Shown here: piece by piece, positions 24,001 through 36,000 of the stretch
How the letters are laid out: each line of letters begins with the position of its first letter
How positions within the stretch are numbered: position 1 is the stretch's first letter
From: Athripsodes cinereus
Lineage: Eukaryota > Arthropoda > Insecta > Trichoptera > Leptoceridae
DNA: 64,000 nt
Reading direction: 5' to 3'
Assembly (NCBI GenBank): GCA_947579605.1
Contig: OX388307.1
Coordinates: 20,065,237 to 20,129,236, forward strand
The notes under the pieces: model-generated
Database searches by the model: none
Told to the model about the DNA's origin: nothing
What the model saw: only the letters and a program-made list of their open reading frames with translations
Program-made: the position numbers and the translations under genes

Positions 24001-27000
24001 CGTATCTGTGAGATCATTCAAATGGATACATACATTTAAATTATTTATAATTTTTTATTCAATGCCTTTGATTTTATGTCACATTTCGCATGTGCGCTCT
24101 TGACGACCGCTCATCTATATAACATCTTGCTACTGCCCTTTATATTATTAGTCAAGTACTCTAAATATAGTTATAAAAACAATTTCTCACGACCTATACT
24201 GATTGAAATAATAACTGACATTATTATTTGTTCTGTCAAATTTTAATATTTAGGTATATTTGCTAATGTTTAGCACTACAGACGTAGGTACATAATATTA
24301 TAATTCACTATATTTCAGTACCCACAGACTATGCCGTTTTTATTGGCTAGAGAGGACGACCAACATGTTTATTATTTGTAAATTAGTGTACTGGCTGACC
24401 AAGTTGTAGGATATGTCGTGGTGGTATAGATAGACAGATGTTCTATGTTTCTTTCTAATTAATACATTGTGTATTTGTTCGCCTCAAACGAGCTTTTATT
24501 CATTCACTGTGTCGGTGTTTAGGTAGTAGAATTCCATATCGAAAAAATAAAACAGGTGTTTTATTCTACTAAAGATTTTATTTTGTGAGAGAGACGTCTT
24601 TCGTCTTATGAGGACATTGTCAATCTTGAGGACATTGATTGACAATGTCCTCATAAGACGAAAGACGTCTCTCTCACAAAATAAAATCTTTAGTAGAATA
24701 AAACACCTGTTTTATTTTTTCGAGCTTTTATTCGTTTGCGTTACACAGTTGTAAGTGAGATTTTACTTCATTATGTATATTATTTATGTACCTAACACCA
24801 CTGATAGAAGAAGGGTGGGAAGATAGCAAAAAAGTTGGGTTCACTATATTGTTCAGATGATGGGAAAACATTGAAGGACCCACCGTCCACCCGGATACCG
24901 CAGAAGTCTGGGGACTTCCATTTATCCGAAATTCTACACTTAACAAATCTTGTCCACACCGGAGGCGCCATAGTGGGCAGCCTGAAGGGCTGGCCGGCCA
25001 AACCACCAAACCGCCAAAACCTCCGTGTGAAATCTTTTGACTAAACTCCTTCGATGTACCTTTATACGAGAGAAGCAAACATATACAAAAAAAAAAGAAA
25101 AGTAATCAAATAAACAAGTTATCTTAACCTAAGTTACAAAATAATAAAAAGTAAAAGTGCGTAATATATTTACAAAATAATTGCATAATATTATGGAACA
25201 AAAGCTGAGTTGAGGTGTCCAGAGACTTTTACTAGGTTATTCAGGCCGGCGAACCCGAGGGTCGCCGTTACCGGGGCTGTTGCAAAGACGCTTCCCTCCC
25301 CAAGGGACATCCCAACCAGACCTAATACTCTCCACCAAGGGAGACAGGACAATACAAAGACGAAAAAAACGAGTTCGCCTGCGACAGTCACAATCACACA
25401 AGGCAAAATCAACCATCAAGCTCTCCTAAGCGAGCCCGGCTCACGCAGGAGATCCCACCGAGACACCCAGACATCTACAAACTTCAAAAAGGCCCTGAAA
25501 TTCCCAGGACAAGTCATCAACTCCGCAAACCAGAAGGGTCTAGGAGTGTCATCACTCATACTATCAATCATCACGTTTCTTGCATCCATCATCAATGGGC
25601 ACTCCCACAGGATGTGCCCCGCAGACTGAGCTCCCGTCCCACAAGCACACCACGGGTCGTCCGCAAGCCCAAGCTCAAAGAGCTTGGCTTTTAGCTCCCC
25701 ATGGCCCGTCACCAACTGAACAGAAAAGTGGTCAAAGGACAGGAAACGCCTTTTAATCCTCTCTCTCACATCTGGGAGAAAACCGTAGACAAGCCTAGCG
25801 GTTCTCCCCCGGTCCCATCTTTCTTGCCACACTTCCAACGTTCTCTCTCTAATTCGGCTGAATGCCCTACTTATTCCCCTGATTCCGGATTCCACTTGAA
25901 TGGAAATACCGAGGTGCTCTACTCTACCATCCGCCTTGATCCTACGTCTGGCCACACTGTCTAAGACTTCTAAATCGGCAGGCAGTACACCAGCAATGAC
26001 TGGAAGGCCATCGCTAGCGGCTGTACGATACGCACCAGTGACGGCGAGCAGCGGGAGTCTCTGTCCCCTCAAGACCGCCGTCGACACAGAGCCCACCAAG
26101 AGTCTGTGCGACCAAACACGGGCAGCATACGTGACTTGCGCCACGTACGTCGCCCGATATATATGGCTCTCACAGTTCCCGACCTCAGACCCCATGTACC
26201 ACGACTCAGTCTGCGAAGAGTAAAAAACAGTACTTTATGGGAAAACAGTAGTATTGTGTCCCTCGACGTCGAAAAGTATGGAAAAGTTTCGAAGAGGCCT
26301 ATATCCAGGAGCGAAGAGAAGAGGGCTAGCAGCAAGTGAGTAACACTACCGATGCTTAAACTTTTTTGACTGCTTTTAAAATAATTCCACATACACCCCA
26401 TACACCCTAAAATGCTCGTATTTCGAAGGTGGAGTAGGACGACAGTGGATGGAATCGAGCCTGGGATCTCTCAATTGAAACTCTGAGACTCTTCCATGAG
26501 GCAACTGACCACCTCTGACATACTATTGGATAATAATAAAACTCGTATTAGAAGTACTGGTATGATTTATTGTACAAAAGTGCGATCCATTTTCCTTTCT
26601 TGAAAGACATACTTCTATACAATCCTATACAAAAATATAATATATATCAAAGCTATGTGTCACATTGTCAATAACGATACAATTGAAACATAGATAATTC
26701 ACCTTGAAAAAATTTAATTGAAACTTATCACCTGTTCTAATCACGGCAGGTAATTAAAACCATTGTCACACAAAAGAGCAAATTACTAATTGAATAAAAA
26801 ATGTCTCCATGAGGTATATTTTGTTATCCACCACCATCCTATGACCACCATTTTCAAAATCTACAAATAATAATGGTATCTACACATTTGTACATTAAAT
26901 TTAATAGTTACCGGTCATGATTTTGAATATTCAAATAATTTGATTGCCAAAATTTGATCAAGGTTTATTATTAGGTATACTTAGATACTTCGACTTGTTT

Positions 27001-30000
27001 ATTATAACATTATTATTATTGTATTTTAGTTATCTGGGTCACCAGCGAAGTTATCTCACATCAGTTATTTGTTTAGAAGTTTACAGTCTATGGATAGGTA
27101 TATGTAGAAAAGAAACATTGACGGAAAAGATTTTTTAAATGGTTATGTTTTCGTTATGAATATTAGTAATTGATACCTCCTATTATTTCCAACGTAAGTT
27201 GGATCTGAGAAATTTTATGACGTGGAAGTAAAAAACTTGTAATGTCGTTTAATTCAATGTTAAATTGGTTCGGGAAAGTTTTTGGGGATAAAAAATTAAA
27301 ATGACGATTTATCTGTTAGATCCGAGATATTATTTTGCGATGGGAGAATAGAAAATTAAGATGGCATTTCCAGAGTTATGTTGGTTCGAAATGCCGTTTT
27401 ACTCAGTATGTTTTAGGTCCAAGAAATGTTGTATGTCAGGCAAACATGACATTGCAGGCAAGTGGTGCTTTTTTGCATGTATGGAAATTACGCCACTGGT
27501 AGATATCTAATGATACCCAATGCTATTGTATGATTTATTGTCTTGTATTGATATTGATGTCGGAAACATTTATTATTTTTATAAATCAGATCACACGCAT
27601 GCATTATTTCTTTTTAAAAATATATTATTCGACCTTATACATAACTCAAATTACTTCAATATATTGCTGTTACCGAAATGTTAATAGCACTCTCCGTGCT
27701 TTTATTGTACACTGACGATAATTTTTAATTTGTACATATCACATTATTGATTTATTTATAAGATTATATTTATTACACATGACAGCTAGGTAGCCTTTAT
27801 GTAGACTATATAAAAAAATAATGATTTATATTGCAAATTCATACTTTTAAAATTGCAACATTATTTTTTAATCGAGAACATCATACATAATGTACGAGCA
27901 TAAAAAGTTACAATATAAATTAAAAACACTTTAGAATAATATTAAGGTACATTTACTTTATTCAAAAATGATCTACAAAGCTAAAAACGATCGTAGGCAT
28001 GACGTTTAAGGTGAGATAAAGCACAACATTGTTAAAAATAATAAAAATCAAATCCATAAAATATGTTAAGTTATTCTATATTAGGAGGCATCATACAGTG
28101 TTTTATAACAAATTACTGATTTGCTGCTACTTAAAGTTGGAAAACCTTGTGATACTAATAAATATAATTATATTATGTTATGTACAATACTTGAAACATT
28201 AATGAATTATTCATCACGAAACATCTCTAAAGATGACTTAGTTTGAAACATATATGGATTGGCTTTAGTACTTAACAAATTGCTAAATGATTGATTAATA
28301 TATAATAGTATATTAACTAGGCGCTGCTTTGATACACCTAAGTGCAGATAGTAAATTAAGTTAAGTGTGGGTACCTACGTGATGTTAGATATATTATATT
28401 TGATTATAATATATGTAGGTATGTGTATTGTGAATAGTGATCGACAGTACCAGACTACCTTGCTCTAAAATGTGCGAGACACGGACAGGTAATACTGAGA
28501 TGATGAATACGTCTTATTAAGGAGAAAAAATAATTTGCACAAATTAATATCCATATCTAACGATAATATGTATTGCGACATCTTTAACTTTTAATAGACA
28601 TAATAAATTCATAATACAATTCACAATATCATAGTTTAAGTTTAATAAATTTATATGATATGTATTCAACTAAAAGTAGATAACTAACTATAAAATTAAG
28701 CTAAATAAGTTTCATCGTACATTTGTAGTAAATAGACAAGGAACATTTCTGTCATCGGAAAACTGTTTCTTTTAGGACTCTTGGAAAATTTTATATTTAA
28801 AATCTAAGTGTTTGGGAAGATTACGGAAAAATAAATGAAAAATACCTAGAACTAAATAATTTTATTTCAACATAATCTAGAACATTTCTACAACCATAAT
28901 TTCGATTTTTTTCTGGACTATTATAAACTCCTGAATATGGTGACGGCAGGCTCACTGAAACCTCGAGTCAAAAACAATTACGACACGAGAATCCTGATAA
29001 TCATAATAAGGATCATGAGAAACTGAACGATAATTTTAAATGATTTTCTATTGTAAGAGAATGGTCATGTTAGTAAACGGCGCTCTACAAATTGTCTTTT
29101 ATTGTGTTTAATTTCAAGAATACAGTACAAAAGCTCAAATACAACTCAATCTGGTTGGATTGCTCTGATATAAAATATATAAAAAATCCGATGGTTTAGT
29201 GCATATTTATAGAATTTCAGACATATTATTATTCATTTAAGGCATTCCACCCGGTACGAGTTGTTTTTGTAATTTCAGGCTACGACATGCATTATTTATT
29301 ATTATCAGTGAGGCAAAACATAGATAAATTCTTGCGTCTCACATCAATACATATAAAAAAAAATATCGGACGTCTTCCTAAATTATTTGTTACGAAATTA
29401 GTACCTATGTATGTAGATATATTTCATAAAAGTTGATAAATATCACATCAACATTAATGTATTCATCAATGTCTGGTACATTCTTGGAGTTATATCACAT
29501 AATACAACCATAATACTCATGTAAATGTTGAAAACAACTATTATCAGCTACCGCGGGATCGACATGTACGTATTTTTGAGTATAGTCGGTTCGCACATCC
29601 TAGCTTAAGATAAAGACAAGATTAGGATCGTATTTAGGTTGTGTCAACCGGAGGAAAAATATGCAATATACGAAATTACCAAATTGAGAAAAAAAACTGT
29701 TTAAAGTAATTTATCAAATGAAAAAATTAAACTTTCTAGTATTCTAAAAAATATAATACATTGAGCTATCTTTCGCATCTTCATGTAGGATATTATAAAA
29801 AATTACTAACTAATTATTACTATTGTAAAAACAGATAACTGTTGTTCTTCTTTATATTGTTTTTTTTTTATTATTGTCTAATGTGGTAGCTTTTTTTATC
29901 ATTTTACTATTCTTTTATTTAAATCTGACAACCTTATGGGCTTCAAACTTAATATGAATTTTTAATTTGTGTGCACTTATAAATAGGGCGATATATTCAT

Positions 30001-33000
30001 ACCATTTTTTTTTGTTTGCATTGTTTGTTTTTATGCATATATATTGTCTGTAGTGTGCTGTTGATGTGAAATAAATAAATAAATATTGAATTTCGATCTC
30101 TTACTTATGGATTATCAATTGGATGCATATATGTATTATGACATTTTGTATGATATTTTGTTAACTTGTCTGCTTTTAAATAGTTTTTAAATAGTCTAAT
30201 GAGTGTACATTTGCTGAAATAATTTATTAATTAAACGAAAATTTAGTGCCGTTAGCTAACTCGATGAAAAGAAAATTAACGAAAATCTGTGATATTAATT
30301 CATTGAGTAGATAAGTTCTATTGAAGGTTCAAATTAATATCTCTAAAAATTTCGATATTACCGCATATATCACGATTATATTACTATAAGTGTAATTTAT
30401 TTCATTTATGTCTTAAAAAAAATCACCTTATTTCTATAAAATAATACACAAAAAATTATAGTTATTCTGATATGTTATTTTTTTCGTGTAAAGTTGCATT
30501 TTATGTAGGTATATTAATATTATTTTATTTCTGTAATATCACGATAAAACCAACTTTTACCCTAATGTAGGTACCTATATATCACAAAAGCTCTAAAGCA
30601 GAACACGTTCTAGTGACATGCTCAGAATTACAATGTATCTACATTACACATATTTAGATACCATGATGATGTCTCGAGTCTGCCTTGTAATATGTATCTA
30701 TAACAATCTGTCATCAAAATAATTATGAATGTAGTACAAATAAATTATTGTCACAGTCGTTGGTTAATTTTGTATCATAAAATAATATTTAGATAAGTGA
30801 TTTCGTGAATTTCTGTTTTTACTTCTCTCATAATTTTAGTTCTATTTAAATGCAGTCAATGAAAAAGATTACATTCAAATGCCTTAAACTATTGTAAATG
30901 ATTATTATTTGTATCATATCATGAAATAAATAAGCAAAATAAAAATAAAATCAATAAATGCGCAGGTAAATGTGAAAAACGCATGAACTAATTTTAAGTT
31001 TTTTTGGCACGCGTCATACCTACATAAAACTTGTGCGGGAAATTCCGTTCTGGTGTTAGTACTGTATAAAACAAATTGAAGGTTTTTAAAACTATATACC
31101 TAATATTACCATGAAATTCTTGAATGAAATAATATGTAGTTACGCATAATAATGTAACCTCTATTTTATAATACACAATTTGGCAATCCTCTGCTTCAAC
31201 AGCGCTACTGGGAAGTAGGTACTAGAAACACTTGTACTTGTTAATTATTATTATCTGACAAATTTTAACATTAGTCACTTTCGCTTATCATTAACACGAG
31301 AATTTAACTTTAGGTATATGCCATATTATGAATAATCATCCGACTACTTGTGTACGGTCGCCTTACAATGCACATAATATACATAAAAGGTAGGTACATA
31401 TAGGTAATATATGTATTGTAATGTTACATATTATTATTTACATGTATTATTATTATTTTACGTTACATCTGAATATATTGTGTAAACAACAGTCGCAGAA
31501 GACATTTGCCAGGGCTGTATGTAAATTCAATGAATACCTACCTAATTTTACATATCTAATACGAGTAGTTAGGTACACGTGTAAATGTACAACATTCCAT
31601 CAACAGGCCAATAATCCATATTTCTGCTGAGATCGCCTTGGCTTCTTCATTCACATCATCCCGACGATATGTAATAAACACACAAGTCGTCCTCTCCGTG
31701 CCAATAAAAGTTGAAGCATTCAGGATGGGTGGCACACCTCATCGTAGAATTGAATATTTAAAACTTCTTCAACATGACGTTGATGAATACCTACCTTTTA
31801 CAGGACACTTGAAAACTATCAGAAGAGATTGGGGGACCTAAGTCTTTCAATCTTTTCTTGTTGTGCTCATATTGTGGTAGATTTTGTACAAGAAACACCA
31901 GTTGAGTCTCATTTGTTTACCTATCCATCCATTATACAATTTGCTTTCTGTAAGTGCATCGATTTTTCACACTCAACACACGTAGGTTTTTGGGAACGTT
32001 ATAAGTGGCTTATCTAAATAATATCTATATTACCTATAGATGGAACTCTATAAGGAGTACTTAAAAAATATCTTAAAAATCAACTGAAAATATTTTTTTT
32101 AATTGAAATTCTCAGTAATGTTGAACCTACGTCACAACAAATATGTTTTTAGCATGAAATTTCGTTTCAGCACATAAACGTTATCAGCTCATAAACATTG
32201 TAACTACTGTAATAATTGAATTTTTAAATTATTTCGCCATAAACTAGCATGAATAAATGCGATTAGTTTTCAATTACTGAATTATATACCTAGTACTAAT
32301 TTCCAACCATACTTTCTGAAAACCAATCACAAGTTTACATTACTTCGATCATATTGAAAAATGACATCACAGCTTGTACTCGTAATAATTCTAAATTTCA
32401 TGTATGACAATGAGCAAGCACTACTGATGAGAATTTTGAAGTATTAGTTTGACGCATCATTTTTCGATACGAACGAAGTAACTTTAGTTCGTGATTGGGC
32501 AACTGAAAAAGCTTTTAAATAACTAGGCATTTTCATATTTTATAACACCTATAATTATCTTATGACAGATATAATTATATTATTTATAGTATTGCGGATT
32601 TACTGTATAATTATTTAGGTACTTATCCCTTTGCTGGCTGACACGGTATCATTAATATTTATTATATCTGACTATGAACTTAATTATGTTTTACAAATAA
32701 TTATTATCCTCCAAAAGTTGTGTAGGTATGTGAAAAACTAATTATTTATTTATCATCAGTGTGTTTTCCTTGTCCAATCCTTTATTAATTTCTACACGGC
32801 TGGCGTCAACAATGGTAAAATATATTATGTCATATAATTTTATCATGGGAAATGATTTCATGTAATTTAAAAATAATTGAATAAATATAGTTAGAAGTCT
32901 CGTGAAACGTTGAAGTTATAATTTTATAAAATGAGTAATATTTTCTTATTAGATTTATATATTAGATTATACTTCTCTTTTATTACAAATCAACTAAATA

Positions 33001-36000
33001 CAAGTAAATATTATCTAGAATTTTGTATAAAAATATTAAAATTATAAAATAATAATTAAAACAAATATACCTAATTTTAAAGATCTGTTTTAGTTATTTT
33101 AGAAAGAAGATGAATAGTATTTTTGATGTGAATGAAAATAACTTGATATAACGGGTGGATAGCCAAAATAAAAAAAAAAAAAAAAAAAAACTTGATCATA
33201 GTATTTTGTTGCTAATTATTTCATATCTCTTTATATAATCGATGGTTTGGTAATTAGTTGGTAATAATGTGACGACTGTATGTACGAGATACATACGATA
33301 ATTACGACGACTAAGAAAGGTAATTGTCATTAAAAATAAAAATAGTTGATGACAATATTAAAGTATTTATAGGATTGTTATAATTAATAAAATGTTTTTT
33401 GCAGTAGTTAACCACCTGCGTAATGCATATATCACAAAAAAACATGATATTTTGTAATTCTATTGTGACTTGATTAAATTATTTATTATTGTAATGGATT
33501 TTCATAAGAACCGTTGGTCGATAAGTTGAATTTAATCTTAAATACAGTTTAATCAAAACCTCTACAATGTGTATGTGTAGTAGTTAAGTAACTATATAAT
33601 ATGTTACAGAAATGCGTGAAATTGGCAGCGAAAGAAATGAAAATAAATAATACTGTGAAACAATAAAACGGTACATACTTATTTCAGTATCTAATATACC
33701 TGAATTCAAGTTTAATATCATGACCGTACATTGAGATTATGTTCATAATATGCAAATAAATACTTTCTTACGTACCAAAGAAAAAAAAAAGAGCGATAGA
33801 TAAACCTACAATTCGATATTATTTTTTTTGGCTAATCAAAAGATGTTCATAAATTGATCCTGAAATAAGTGTTTAAATTTTGCATTATTTTATGTATGAA
33901 ACTATTTTTTAATCTTGATGATCCATTTTAATAGTTAAGATAACGCATTATCTGTCAATTTTTAGGCACATGTTGAGACATGAAGTTGTTAGAGAAAATA
34001 TTGTTGCACAATAAATAGAAAAACGCATGAATTTTTTTATTTATTCATTTTATTGCTCGATTGTGGCATGTTGATCTATGAACAAAAAATTTCGAAGTTT
34101 TAAAAATTAATAGGGATGTAAAATATCCCAAATTTTCAAATGAATACCTAAATTCTTCAACATACTTTTTATTGTTTTTCTTGAACAACTATTAATTGAA
34201 AAACATTATTATTTCTTGATTTTTTCTTTAACTCCATATTATATCTAGTGTCTACATACTACTTAGGCAGTTTTCAATGTCATTTAACGGCATAGTTTCT
34301 TATATAATTTGCTGCTACTTAATTACTTAAATGGTTTACATATTATGATTTAGACACCATGCAGACAAATTAGTGAACTCTTCACTTTCCCTTATCTATT
34401 ATAATTAACAAAACACTCAGATATACAAAGTGAATTATAAATATTACAATATTTTATATAAAAAAACTGTTAGTATTCAAATGAAACTAGTGCAAAAATT
34501 CATTGAATAAAATATTACAAAAACATTGAAATGTGTAGCAATGTTTAATGTTGTATTGTAGTGTGCGCATATTTTTTCATTTTTAACACTGATTTATTGT
34601 ACAGCAGGGCAGGGAATACAATTACAAACAACTGGTTCACACAATTAATCATTCCATCTACATAGCTAATGCAACTTCTTATTAAACAGTTAGTAAGGGT
34701 AATGACAAAATTCATATACATTTTTAGTAGCAATAATATCTCTGTGCGAATGTTATTTCAACGCGGGTTTTTACTTTAAATATCATCGGTCGTTGATGTC
34801 TTTTCTTTGAGAGAAATTCGATTTGAAGAATAATAAAATAATTCGATGAAACTGCCTGAGAACACATTATTTTCAGTTTTCTTAGATAGGTGTTTACTTC
34901 TTTTGATTAGGTACCTAACCAAAAACTATGTATAATTTAATAAATTAAGTATAATTTCTGTTGTTTCACGAATTATATATAACTGTTTTATAAATGGATT
35001 TTCAACGCCCATAAATTTTTTATCCATCATATACATTATAAATGATTATTTCAAATATTTTGATATTTTAAATATTTTCATCATCTCGCCCTCCAACGCC
35101 ACTCTCGGGACACAGTGCTGAAAATAATATATATAATCTCTTCCACTCCGAGCGTCCATGCGCCTATTAAAAGTTCATTTCCCACGACATTCCTAGCGCA
35201 GTATAGATTGTGTGTAGGTAAAATTACAGGTGTATCTGTAATTATACCTACACACAATCGACTTTAAAAAAAAATCTCAGCCACATATATAATACATGTT
35301 AATTTTTTTTTAAATTCATAAAATTTGCGTTGCTTTGGTTACCTTGCTTATTGGAATAGATGCTGTGGCAATATTTGATACTTATATACCAGTTGTTATA
35401 ATAAATAATATATTATGTTAAAACAGTTTGAGAATGTGTGTTTAAGAAGATTAATGTTGTTTGAATGTACATAGATTCACTTTGGTACGCATAAAAGATT
35501 TACATCTTGATGTCATCATCTTGTCAATATACAAAATATAATAAACTACCGACTAGTAGATACCTACCTATTGTTCATTGTAAGATACCTATGTAGTGCA
35601 TACCTATCTAGAAGTAAATAATTAAGCCGATGTGCTTTGATATTATTGTGACATTCGACACATATAGAACAATGTTTAGTACGATACCAACCTATGTTAT
35701 TTATTATATAGATTATATTTATAATTATTTTCTCGTGGAGTCTCCTGAATAAAAAAGGTTTTCTATTTTTTCCTATGAGTAAGTATTTGGTTGGGTGTCC
35801 TGTAAGATGTAGGAATTCGTTAAATGTTACGTATAAGACAATTAATATTTTTATTTTGCGATAAAGTGTTTCATTAATTCTTAGTGCATATATCTATTAT
35901 TTGATTGCTGTAAAGACACGGCTCTATTTACACGACATGGTCTACTCTCTATAAAAATCTCTAGTCGATATCTGTTACTAAGGTTTTTATTGCAAGTAAA

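Noticed and set aside
25210..25629. Plus-strand open frame of 139 codons and its neighbours.
   Set aside because: Antisense to the GC-rich R1-like ORF2 and 3' UTR. No domain, and the minus strand has recognisable RT motifs.
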